NCBI GenBank assembly: GCA_903813345.2
Contig: CAIIXF020000010.1
Coordinates: forward strand, 2,781,169-2,845,168
DNA: 64,000 nucleotides
Reading direction: 5' to 3'
Source: Owenia fusiformis
Taxonomy: Eukaryota; Annelida; Polychaeta; Sabellida; Oweniidae
Positions 46,501 through 55,011 of the stretch are shown piece after piece. Made by a program: the position numbers and the translations under genes. How positions within the stretch are numbered: position 1 is the first letter of the stretch; each line of letters begins with the position of its first letter. A model generated the notes under the pieces. That model saw nothing but the letters and a program-made list of their open reading frames with translations, was not told the DNA's origin and made no database searches.

Positions 46501-49500
46501 GCCTGACAACGGTAAAGTCAGATACCGTTGCCACAAATGGCAGACAAAACCGTCGCTTCAACTCTTAAAACACTTGGTCCTCATTTCCACCCTTGGTATA
46601 CGCAGCTAACGAAAATTGACCGGTACGGGTCAAAAGCTGGACCGGTACGGGTTAACGGTTTTATTTGTCGTCGCTGCGTATACCAAGGGTGCATTTCATG
46701 GGACTTTATCGTCGCTAATTCTGTGCATGTATTAAGCTCTTGTGATGATGTATCATATGAAATCCCAATTTCGATCAAATTGGGTCGTGAATCGCCACAA
46801 TATAGCGTCTTCGATATCGTCAATGACAACGGAATCTGAATTTGAAATAATTTACAAAGACAATGGCATATGGAAATACAGTGTCCGTTGTCTTATTTTG
46901 ATCGGTTAAATTAAAGACATTATTTCGATGGTAGAGAATTATTAACTGTACAATAAGTATAACGACACTTTGATTGATTGTTGTTCCAAAGGAATTTAGT
47001 CTAGGTGCATTATTAAACATACAGTTCATGAAAATCTAATTGAAGCGACGGTTATGTCCGCCATTTGTGACAACGGTATCTGATTTTACCGTTGTCAGGC
47101 TATTCAGGTGTGATGAGGGTGATAGATAGAATGTACGTTAGATGACAGTGAAGTCATCTTGTTAAGCCATGGTATTTCTAAGCTTGAATGAAGTACTACC
47201 AAAACATCCAGCCCTTCAACATCGGATTTCCCTGCTAGAGCAGATATGACCTTCTTATTCTTCGAACACTCAGGGCTCAAAAACTCGTTCTACATTGGAA
47301 AAATATTCTAAAACATAGAGTCATCTTTTTAATTAATATAATGTCTTATCCAGAATGTGTAGCATCACCTGGAGATTGTAATAGTAATCAAATGATTGAT
47401 ACTTGAACCCATTTTCAGATGGTTCTAATTTATACAAGTTCTTTTTATGTAGTTTTGTGGGGCACTGTAATACAGTCTACATTCAAATATGGGTACTTTA
47501 CATTCCTCCCAATGATGTAACAAATCAACAGAATTTATATTTCTGGGCCCAAATCTGAAAATAAGGGCTTAATTTCTTAAAAATCGGCCCAAAAAAGTAG
47601 TGTCCCTTAATTTTTGAGGCCCACACCCCTCATCCGCCATATAACACCACGTTACGTTGCACTCTGGGTATGATTGACAATCCAGTAATTAGAAAGAGCG
47701 TAAGTTAATCAAAGAGCTGACTGATCATACCAGTTCTTCTCATGCATCTCCACCTAACATACCTGACAATGTTTTACAGCTCCACCAAAGCTAAAGTTAT
47801 ATAATGATGGTGTGTTCGATGAAAGATGGATCATACAGAATATTGATACACATCAGGTCGTTGCCAAGATATCAGCTACTGACGTATTACCTAACAGTAT
47901 CATGGGCCAATCAGATTGGTTCGTCCGAACGAATGATGGATTTATAAAGAGTGACGTTAATATCGGTTGTAAGGGTAAGGTGACAGTTTCTATTCGTTAT
48001 AGTTATGTATAATTTGGAAATCACAGCCTGGTTTTGCTATACAAAACAAGGTAAACGTTTATGACACATTCAGTGATATTTGTACGTGGTTCACAGGGTT
48101 TTTATTTTGTTAATCTTCGGTTTCGATTTAGAATTTTATTTCGTTTTTAAGATTATAATAGTTTCAATATAATATAACTAGAAATCATCTTCGCACGCTC
48201 GGTCTTCACTGCGTTCATTCAGCGTAGAACCTACGGGAGCCGAGTGAACTCAATTTCAGACTCCATGCTCCAGATTTGTTTTTAGCTTGCAAACAGATAA
48301 TGCAAAAGAAAAATTCATATCTATACATACAGGGTGGTCCAAAAAATGGGACACTCGTATTTCAAAATAAATATTGGTTTTCTTGTTGAAAACATGTCAT
48401 ATTATATACCAGTGGATAGGAAATTTATTTATCTTTAATTTGGTATATCATAAGTTCAAATTTATTATAATGTCTGTCAACCAGCGTCCACAATATAAAT
48501 GATGTCATGTCAATGTTTCAAAACGGGTTTTCCAAAAAGATTTGTCAACTTTATTTGTGTAAACAGACGTTCAATATATCCATCATTTTAATCAATTATG
48601 TCCCTCAATTTCGGCCTAAACTGGTCAATAGCATCATTGATATGCTATTGAGACAATTAGGCCTAAACTGGTCGATAGCATCATTGATATGCTGTTGAGA
48701 CAATGAATTTCACAATTCTATCCTTAATAAGGGACTGAGTAGATGTAAGGGGTTCATGGTACCAGTTCTGTTAGTTCTCCCAATATGTGGCAGTCGCAGA
48801 CATTGACATCGGATGATCCAATTATGTTGTTTTCTACCATCCTGATATGAGCTCATTTTCGAATCATTACATTTTCCAACAAGATGGGGTTCTAATCCAT
48901 AGATCCCACAAGAGTGTCAAATGTTTAAGGAAAATGTGCCTAGATTCATCTCCCTTAATCACTTCCCTTCCCCCCTCCGATCACCCAACATCTGCGACTA
49001 CCACGTACTGGAATAACTAACAGAATTGGTGTATTGGTGTAACATGAGTCTTTTAAATCCATTCAGTCCATTAAGAACAGAATTATTGAGAAGTGAAGTT
49101 CATTGTCTCAACAGCATATCAATGATGCTATCGACCAGTTTAGGCCTAAATTGAGGGCTATAATTGATCAAAATGGTGGACATATTGAACGTCTGTCTAT
49201 GTAAATAAAGTTGACAATATAATTTGGTTTTTGCAAGTTTTAGAAAACCCGTTTTGAAACGAAAATGACGTCATTTATATTATGGACGCTGGTTGACAGA
49301 CATTATAATAAATTCAAACTTATCATATACCAAATTAAAGATAAATAGATTCGCTATCCACTGGTATATAATATGACATGTTTTCAACAAGAAAATCAAT
49401 ATTTATTTTTGAAATACGAGTGTCCCATTTCTTTGTTTTTGGACCACCCTGTACATCAATAGACAGATTTCCAATATTTTCTTTGCTATTTTTTGACTTT

Positions 49501-52500
49501 GTATTATGTAAAGATAATATCATATCGATTTTTCGAAATTTAAAAGATTTTAATTCTAATTTCAAATTCGGAATTCTGAGAAAATTTCCTCTAATTATGC
49601 TACTAGTACCTCAAACATTAAATTTGAAGAACTTCTTTATTGACCTATTTTATGGACACTACATCTCAAAACTTGGTTAAAACAACGTAGCGTGTGACTG
49701 CAAAAGGCTAACACTATGAGCATACTCTGTATACTAAAGGAGCACGTACGTTATTGCAAACCATTTCAGACGGTCATGTCTTGTTATGTTATTTCCCCCA
49801 TTGAAAAAACTCATGTTATCCAAGATTCAAGATTCAAGATTTTATTGTGTTTCAAACCAAACACTGTTTCAGCTCATTTTGGTCATCCAAATTTAGTATC
49901 TTTAAAGTCCCTGGAGTAATCCATTTTTCCATGGATCCATTAAAACATGTCTCAAAGCAGATTATAATTATGCATTCAACAATATTTAAATGCATTCAAC
50001 AACATAATAAATGGTTGCACTTATAGTGAAAATTAGTTCAACTTTTTTGAAAAAGTATATTGATTGGTCCATTGCTCATTTAATATAACTTAGTCAGATT
50101 AACTTAAGCCAGGTGTAAAAGGGTAGGAGGTCCTCTCAAATTATGGTCCTACTCTCCATTGATTTATATGGTAACCTAAATACAACCCTTTCCCTTATTA
50201 TCTTATACACAATCAGGGCCAGTAAGGGCCGTTTAAAAAGGGGACCATAATCCCCAGGGGACCATAATTTCTTTCACACCGGTATACACCAATGGGGCAA
50301 GTTGGGACCTCCATAGACTTAACATTGTGTGGGATCTCGTGGAACCTTTTGGGATTTTGCCCCATGAAGTCCGTGGGACTCCATAGGACTCCGTCGGATT
50401 TTGCCCCATCGAGTCCCACGAGGTCCCATGAGGTCCCATGAAGTCCCAAGTGGGACTTGGTGGGGCAAGTTGGGGCAAGATGGGGCAAAATCCCACGGAG
50501 TCCCATCTTGCCCCATTGAGAATGAACATGTTCATTCTTTCCATGGGGCAACGTGGGATTTTGATCATATGACGTATCACGTGACTTGCTTCATGGGACT
50601 CCGTGGGATCTGATGGAACTTCATAGGGCTCAATGGGGCAAGTTAGGATTCGATGGGGCACAATGATGGGACTCGAAGGGGCAAGTGAGATTTTGCCAAA
50701 TTGGTGTACACCGGGCTTTAATTATCATTATATGCACTTTTCTTGGCCATGGAGATAATGAATGGGCCTAAAATACATACCCATTGTCACCATCAGAAAA
50801 TTATAACTCAAATAAGAATCGTCTGAAATTATTTGCGATAACGTAAATGCTCCTTTAAAAGAGTGTAGTGTGATGCGTAAAACATGAATAGGAAGTCGGA
50901 TTTCATTTCTGACCCTTTTAACCGTTTTCTAAAAAATGGTAAGAGTAATCAAAAAACGATTTGTCTAACGGAATTAGCTTTATCTAGAAGGAACATAATG
51001 AAAAACACTAAAGGACGACTGAGAAAAGTGGTAAAATAGTGAAAGCTCAATATTTGACCCAGTTCTTGACCTTTGACCTAATGATAAAATTTGATCCCAT
51101 TTCCCACCAACTAGATACTATACCTTAATTGACCATATAATAGTCTTGATTTAATACGTCATATTTTGTTGAGAAAACGTGACCAGTAAAATAAGAATGA
51201 AGAAGAATAAAGAAAAGAGGCAAAAACAGTAGACTCCAGGACTTTTTTCTCTGTCAACAAACCGGTGTTATAAGTAGATTAACCCATGTTATAAGTAGAT
51301 GAACCCATGTTATAAGTAGATGAACCATGTTATAAGTAGATGAACCATGTTATAAGTAGATGAACCCATGTTATAAGTAGATGAACCCATGTTATAAGTA
51401 AATGAACCCATGTTATAAGTAGATTAACCCATGTTATCAATAGATTAACCCATGTTATAAGTAGATGTACCCATGCTATAAGTAAATTGATCAATAGAAT
51501 GGTAAGCTAGGGTAAGAACCATTGAAAATCTCGTCATTCGTATCCAAAAGTTAACCATTTTGGCGTTGTTTTTTAATCTTTGAAAAAACGCTGGACGATA
51601 CACTAAATTATTTTTCATAATATTCATTCCAGTTGACGGTGGCTGGGGTGCTTTATCGAACTACGGCACATGTTCTAAATCATGTGGTGGCGGAACCAAA
51701 ACTGCCACCAAGGAATGCAATAACCCTATACCATTCGGGGGCGGGCAGGAATGTCTTTTACCCGATGGGACTCGCGGAACCAGCTACACGGAAACAGCAG
51801 AATGTAACACAGAGGCCTGTCGTAAGTTGCACTTGTTAGTCAAAACGTTGGTTTTCATCGTCTTGTATCATGTCTGTACTCTCCCGTATAATCTCACCTC
51901 CCGGGATAATCGTTCCTACTTTCTTACTGTTGGGATTCGAAAGAACTGTTTGTAGCGAGATGAATGCTTAGGTAGGTCCTGGAAGGAAGTTGTAAGTGTT
52001 GACAATATCTTTGAAATGGCTCAAAAGATAAAAGTTCGGAGATTCAAGAACCTTATTTATTATTTATTTATTATTTATTATTATTATTATTAGGTATTTC
52101 ATAAGTTTGGTGTTCATTTTTTGAGAAATATTTGTGTGCTTTTACTGATATGCATGTTTTATAATTACCTTTTTACTCCACATAATAGACACGAGGTACA
52201 AGAACGTTTTTAGAATCTTTTGACTTACAATTTGAAAAACAGGAAGTCCAAACAACTCATTCTTGACCTGTGTTACCATATTCATCAAATGTCATGTTTA
52301 CCTGAAGGGGTGTGCACCAGTGATGTCGACTGTTCACACGAACCCTTCAAGAAAACGTGCCGCGTCCAACCTAATAGCGCTGGAATTAGAGTGTGTGGGG
52401 ATCCTCACATTAGACAGACCATAAAGAACTCAGATAGACCACTCTGTTACGATTTCGTTGGCCAGCCTGGCAAGACGTACCTTTTTATAAAAGATAAGGA

Positions 52501-54266
52501 TTTTGGTAGGTGGTTAGTCTCCGTGTGAGAGTATAGTCATTAATGATCCTACTTTTTGTCGTCCTTTCTATTCTGGATTCAGTACTTTTTTAATAGAAAG
52601 TTGTATTAGGTAATGTGGTAGACATGAGATAACTCAAATTACATTTGTACGTCGGTGTAAAAGAAATGTTGTCCTAATTTGTACCAAAACTGGGTAAGAG
52701 GAAGTGAATTAGGTCATCGTATAAAATGGGAATAGAAATTATAAATACTAAGAGAATAAACACTACCACACAGATGGAAAAGAAAGTATGGTCGAAAATG
52801 AATTGTACTCCTTCTTCTACACAACCTTACTGGCGCTGGTTGGGTGTATCACAGTGCAGTAACAATATCATTCCATTGATGTACAACATGTATTTATGAG
52901 TAACGAAATGTAAAATATATAGTTTTGATTCAATAAAAGAACAGTGAAATATCCAATTTCTAGATTGTACATCGCTCCAAAACGCAATATGTTGACATAT
53001 ATTGTTATCACATTTTTAAGCTCTAATATAAAGTTTATGTAAATAAAAATTGTTTTTTTCTGCGTTATATCAAAGAACAATCATTTAGTTAAAAAAAAGG
53101 CGATTGCGGGATTCGAACCCGGGCCTCCCGCTTGCTAAGGGAGGATTGTACCCCTAGACCAACGTGTTCTTATGAATGGTGAAAGTAATTGAACGCTACT
53201 TATTTTGAATGCTATGATTCGGAAGTGACGTCACATTCTTCATTTAGAAACCTTTCCAAAATCATATCGTCGGCGCCGATCGAAGCAATTCAATGAATAA
53301 TCTTTGAAATGACACATTTATCGTAAGTATTTCTACACAAGATTTGCCCCATTTGTTCATCATTCTATAATCTTTCATTAAGCTCAAAATGATAAAGTTC
53401 ACCCCCGAAACAACCCAAGATTGCGTTTTGGAGCGATGTGCAGGTTTAAATGGGCTTTATTTCAATAATCTCGTTGGTGGGATAGGATAAGGACATAAAT
53501 ACTCTTCCAATTTTTCAGAGATAACCTCTCGGTTTGTGGACAACAATGCCACAGACGACGACGGCAAACTTGTTGAATACATCAGTTCAGTAAACATAAA
53601 GAAAGGACCAGTTGCTATGACATTTGATCTTAACACAATCAACATCGCAATAGAGGGCAAACAAATAGAGAAGACAAAATGGACCATGGGAAAGAAAGCG
53701 TTGCCTGGTGGTATCTGGATGACCATAGACAAAAAGAAAGCGAACGTGTTTCTAGATGATGGGAACACTACAGTTAATATCATAAGAAAGGGCGCGTCAC
53801 GAGGCAATCCTTTTCTGAATTTTGGATTGTCTGAAAAGGTCATTTCCACAGAGGCAAATGGAATTTTGGGTATAACTTTAAGTATAATTTTTAATTAATG
53901 CCCTCTGGTCAAAGGTAGAACAAACGCACATCCAAATGAAATACATGTACAAATATATGCACACGTTATATTATTTCACATTGCAACAGTACGTGGTAGT
54001 ATAATATAATATGACCTATGATGAAAACAATCTTGTATCTTGTTGTTTAGCAAAGTAGTAGACAAGCTATCAAAAAAGCATTTTACATTGCAGGGGACTT
54101 GCGTAATAAAGTAGTCTATGCCCCAGGAGCATCTGGAAAGAATGGCACCATTCGTTGGGCCGGCGTCTCCTTCCCCGTGCACGATGATGGAACGACCTGT
54201 CTTAAACTGGATCCTTTCTATGAACTGAAGTTCAACATCCTGCTTCAAATCTTCCAAGTTGACTAA
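28455..54266 (+). CDS. Secreted TSP1 / ITIH-C-like protein gene (7 exons)
   Basis: Seven exons (28455-28530, 45048-45182, 47780-47974, 51633-51821, 52308-52505, 53519-53869, 54094-54266) total 1317 nt and read as one 438-residue protein. Each has GT-AG borders and every intron is phase 1. Domains: signal peptide (1-25), an unassigned region with two Cys (about 26-134), one thrombospondin type 1 repeat (135-197), then a region starting VCGDPHIRQTI that resembles the C-terminal domain of inter-alpha-trypsin-inhibitor heavy chains (about 218-438). It lacks the VIT and VWA domains of true ITIH proteins. Likely an extracellular matrix or body-fluid protein; the specific role is unknown. The 16.5-kb first intron is filled with repeats. 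Additional or alternative exons cannot be excluded; AATAAA is at 54691. Confidence 0.82.
28531..30529. other. Intron 1, first part: small hairpins, no exon seen
   Basis: Non-coding. A foldback pair at 30005-30365 (ATGTTTAGGTCTCTCAATATTG against the inverted AATATTGAGAGGTCTAAAAACA) is the only clear structure. The ORFs at 29572-29902 are short and featureless. Confidence 0.5.
30530..33665. mobile_element. Foldback structure with arms of 145-bp tandem units
   Basis: 31260-31780 contains about 3.5 units of about 145 bp (GTCATCACGATTCCAGG, TTCACACATGTTACATGG, GGCGGCCATCTTGCATTCTG). 33110-33665 contains 3.5 units of the same sequence inverted. More diverged relatives of the unit extend left to about 30530. 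The 1.3-kb spacer is non-coding. Long inverted arms made of tandem repeats resemble Foldback/Galileo-type elements. Ends and TSD were not resolved. Confidence 0.6.
32465..32555 (+). ncRNA. tRNA-like sequence (possible SINE head)
   Basis: TGGTTCAGAGC near 32480 resembles a Pol III A box and GAGTTCGAGACAC near 32540 a B box, at tRNA-like spacing. Arms do not fold convincingly. A tRNA-derived SINE head is one explanation. Confidence 0.3.
33666..34339. other. Intron 1, no feature seen
   Basis: AT-rich sequence with no repeat or exon I can support. Confidence 0.45.
34390..34880 (+). repeat. 106-bp tandem array (GAATCCTG), left arm
   Basis: Period of 106 bp built of two 53-bp half-units: one with GTTTACAAATGAATCCAGCC, the other GTTTGCAAATGAATCCTGCC, each followed by CAGGATTCRTACAGGATTCAT. 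Internal palindromes such as CATATGCACATATG occur. It matches the inverted array at 44143-44640 much more closely than the adjoining arms match each other. Confidence 0.85.
35940..37050 (+). repeat. Inner left arm of the 10.3-kb palindrome
   Basis: Diverged inverted partner of 42200-42850. It includes TTTTGCAG|GTGCC at about 36207, which looks like a splice acceptor in the phase of the host gene. The frame runs into TAG after 14 codons, and the equivalent right-arm position also has stops, so it is not annotated as an exon. Confidence 0.6.
36683..36935 (+). repeat. GCGTAGCCAGG / GATCGCACC dispersed repeat, copy 3
   Basis: Starts GGGCGTAGCCAGG and shares the G/C run, GTGCGATCGCACC and TTTATTTGAAGCTTCT blocks with copies 1 and 2. 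It interrupts the left arm of the palindrome. A further fragment (GGGGCGTAGTC) is near 38670. Confidence 0.7.
37051..42199. other. Unpaired centre of the palindrome, no gene seen
   Basis: About 5 kb of AT-rich intronic sequence. Short ORFs (38483-38668, 39803-40213) have no recognisable features. Poly-C/G runs occur at 37494-37505 and 40740-40750. Confidence 0.45.
43732..44136 (+). repeat. Diverged direct duplication of about 90 bp
   Basis: AACACGATGTGATGA...ATGAACGAAATCCAGATACG occurs at about 43739-43811 and again at about 44053-44135, immediately inside the right tandem array. It is not present beside the left array. Confidence 0.6.
44143..44640 (-). repeat. 106-bp tandem array (GAATCCTG), right arm
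   Basis: Inverted counterpart of 34390-34880 with the same half-unit order. It ends outward in GACTCCAGGATTCAGTGG, the complement of the left arm. Confidence 0.85.
45048..45182 (+). CDS. Exon 2 of the secreted-protein gene
   Basis: Acceptor TTTTCATTTAG|AC, donor AATG|GTGAGT, 135 nt, phase 1 in and out. Encodes the start of the unassigned extracellular region: one Cys (ENACSAV), then AAATYINGIYSR and a Ser/Asn-rich loop. I recognise no named domain. Confidence 0.78.
45183..46493. other. Intron 2, no feature seen
   Basis: AT-rich. ACATTCTTGTACCACTTTTT-type sequence occurs twice (about 45683 and 45881) as a weak direct repeat. The ORF at 45273-45461 is featureless. Confidence 0.45.
46494..47113. 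mobile_element. hAT-type MITE (GCCTGAC family), copy 2
   Basis: Same inverted termini (GGAATAGCCTGACAACGGTA and complement) and interior as 24033-24551, in the opposite orientation. It is interrupted by a 104-bp element at 46588-46691. No target duplication is evident here. Confidence 0.75.
46588..46691. mobile_element. 104-bp mini-MITE inside the MITE, TSD CATTTC
   Basis: Termini CACCCTTGGTATACGCAGC and its inverted copy, flanked by CATTTC at 46582-46587 and 46692-46697. Comparison with copy 1 near 24450-24465 shows the uninterrupted site, so this is a clean insertion. The interior holds a doubled GACCGGTACGGGT. Confidence 0.8.
47114..47779. other. Intron 2, distal part, nothing seen
   Basis: Non-coding AT-rich sequence up to the exon 3 acceptor. 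Confidence 0.45.
47780..47974 (+). CDS. Exon 3 of the secreted-protein gene
   Basis: Acceptor TGTTTTACAG|CT, donor AAGG|GTAAGG, 195 nt, phase 1-1. Encodes APPKLKLYNDG, DERWIIQNID, a VVAKIS strand, SDWFV and NIGCKG. Alternating hydrophobic strands, the WII motif and a closing Cys suggest a small beta-rich disulfide-bonded module with exon 2. Family not recognised. Confidence 0.8.
48330..49451. mobile_element. Dead mariner-like transposon
   Basis: Inverted termini CAGGGTGGTCCAAAAAATGG and its complement, flanked by TA on both sides (48328-48329, 49452-49453), the Tc1/mariner signature. Matching arms of about 380 bp continue inward. In the middle (about 48860-49015) the plus strand encodes YIFQQDGVLIHRSHKS and, after a frame change, PLRSPNICDYHVLE, remnants of a mariner-type DDE/D transposase. 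Frameshifts and stops make it inactive. Confidence 0.78.
48870..49015 (+). pseudogene. Mariner transposase remnant
   Basis: FQQDG is the usual context of the second catalytic Asp and P-RSP-DY that of the third in mariner transposases. The two are in different frames here. Only this catalytic-core fragment is recognisable. Confidence 0.6.
49454..50276. other. Intron 3, including an inverted LINE/SINE-tail fragment
   Basis: At about 49815-49930 the stretch TTCAAGATTTTATTGTGTTTC is the reverse complement of a tail also seen within both gypsy LTRs (about 4470-4500). Otherwise featureless; ORF 49378-49680 overlaps the mariner end. Confidence 0.45.
50277..50715. mobile_element. GC-rich palindromic MITE
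   Basis: Termini CACCGGTATACACCAAT and inverted ATTGGTGTACACCGG surround many copies of GGGGCAA, GTCCCATGAGG and their complements, forming nested imperfect hairpins. Overlapping ORFs on both strands (50213-50661) are by-products of this repeat. Confidence 0.6.
51262..51486 (+). repeat. 21-bp tandem array CCCATGTTATAAGTAGATGAA
   Basis: About ten copies of CCATGTTATAAGTAGATGAAC, some with one base lost. Located in intron 3, about 150 bp upstream of the TSP1 exon acceptor. Confidence 0.85.
51633..51821 (+). CDS. Exon 4: thrombospondin type 1 repeat
   Basis: Acceptor ATTCATTCCAG|TT, donor TGTC|GTAAGT, 189 nt, phase 1-1. Starts GGWGALSNYGTCSKSCGGGT, the W-x-C-S-x-x-C-G-G-G core of TSP1 domains, and contains six Cys in the usual order (CSKSC, KEC, QEC, AEC, EAC). 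One exon encodes the complete domain. TSP1 repeats bind glycosaminoglycans and matrix proteins outside the cell. Confidence 0.92.
52053..52095 (+). repeat. (TTATT)n / (TTA)n microsatellite
   Basis: About 43 bases of TTATTTATTA-type repeat followed by TTATTATTA in intron 4. Confidence 0.85.
52308..52505 (+). CDS. Exon 5: Cys-rich linker and start of ITIH-C-like region
   Basis: Acceptor TTTACCTGAAG|GG chosen because it alone among nearby AGs keeps phase 1 with the TSP1 exon; donor TTTG|GTAGGT. 198 nt. Encodes a short Cys-rich linker (VCTSDVDC, KKTC) and CGDPHIRQTI with LCYDFVGQPGKTYLFIKD. The GDPH and C-DF-G-PG motifs match the start of ITIH C-terminal and VWD-type domains. Confidence 0.8.
52506..53098. 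other. Intron 5, first part, nothing seen
   Basis: AT-rich, non-coding, leads to the antisense tRNA-like unit. Confidence 0.45.
53099..53168 (-). ncRNA. tRNA-Pro-like Pol III unit, probably pseudo-tRNA
   Basis: On the minus strand a consensus A box (TGGTCTAGGGG), a perfect B box (GGTTCGAATCC) and a run of eight T just downstream form a full internal Pol III promoter and terminator. The body resembles tRNA-Pro, but the 5' acceptor strand (AACACGT) does not pair with the 3' strand (AATCGCC), the T stem has one mismatch, and the loop TTAGCAA would give anticodon AGC. It is therefore likely transcribable but not a working tRNA. It lies antisense in intron 5. Confidence 0.55.
53519..53869 (+). 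CDS. Exon 6: ITIH C-terminal-like domain
   Basis: Acceptor ATTTTTCAG|AG, donor TTGG|GTATAA, 351 nt, phase 1-1. Encodes alternating beta strands (EITSRFVDNN, VAMTFDLNTINIAIEGKQI, GGIWMTIDKKKANVFLDDG) and ends TEANGILG, comparable to the HGLLGQF region of ITIH heavy chains. The flanking stops and clean frame support a real exon. Confidence 0.82.
54094..54266 (+). CDS. Exon 7: C-terminal end and stop
   Basis: Acceptor TTTTACATTGCAG|GG, stop TAA at 54264-54266. Encodes DLRNKVVYAP, GTIRWAGVSFPVHDDGTTCLKLDP and a hydrophobic tail ending QIFQVD. The lone Cys is near where ITIH C-terminal domains carry a conserved Cys. The tail is not a GPI or membrane signal of usual form. Confidence 0.82.
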
Positions 54267-55011
54267 ATGATTAGATTCATTTGTCTGAAGTGTTGGAAAT
54301 TAGTCTTGCATCAAATTTCCTCGATTCTTTAAATTCATTTTTGTTGAAAATCAAAATGACCTCATCACCAGGATTCAGGTTTTACTACTTTTTAAGGCAA
54401 GATTCCTCAAATTCTAAAAAGACAAGAAAATGGTTCTATACATGTGCTATAGGTCACCGCACATTTAATTTGCCATATTCGGTTCAGTGCAATTACAAAA
54501 ATCTTCCTTTTCCAAGTCACTGATGGTATAAATATTACGACAACAAAGTAACATCACTATGATACAAGACTACTAACCAGGGCTGCAGATGGACAATATT
54601 TTCAATAGACAATGGATACAAATCAAGCATCTAACAAGAACAGATTATCTGTCATTTTTGGCTCAACCTGTAGATCTATGAATTTGGCAAAATAAATTTT
54701 AATTGGCATTCCGTTTTATTTTATTTGCGACTGCCCCACAGTATACCTGATCATCAGATCATAGATGCAATGAATTTTACTTGGAAAGATGTCAATCTTA
54801 TTTCAAATATTTCAAGACTGAAGAAAGTCAAGACAGGATCACTGGAGGCCCACTTACACTTCTTAATGTATACATTATTTATTATGTGTGCAAGAATCAT
54901 GTTGGATTTTTGCAGAAAGAATATATATGTATTATTATGGTATATAAAAATAAGATGTGAGGTTACATCAAATGAACCACACACACACATGGAGCTTTTA
55001 AAGAGAATATA
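54267..55011 (+). terminator. 3' UTR region with AATAAA signal
   Basis: AATAAA at 54691-54696, about 425 bases after the stop, is the first canonical poly(A) signal seen. No further coding sequence is recognisable before the TIR element at 55012. Confidence 0.5.

Noticed and set aside
50213-50661. Overlapping ORFs on both strands
   Set aside because: Caused by GTCCCATGAGG/GGGGCAA repeats of a palindromic MITE; all frames read similar low-complexity peptides.
53099-53168. Functional tRNA-Ala(AGC) gene
   Set aside because: The acceptor stem does not pair and the body is tRNA-Pro-like; it is called a tRNA-like Pol III unit instead.
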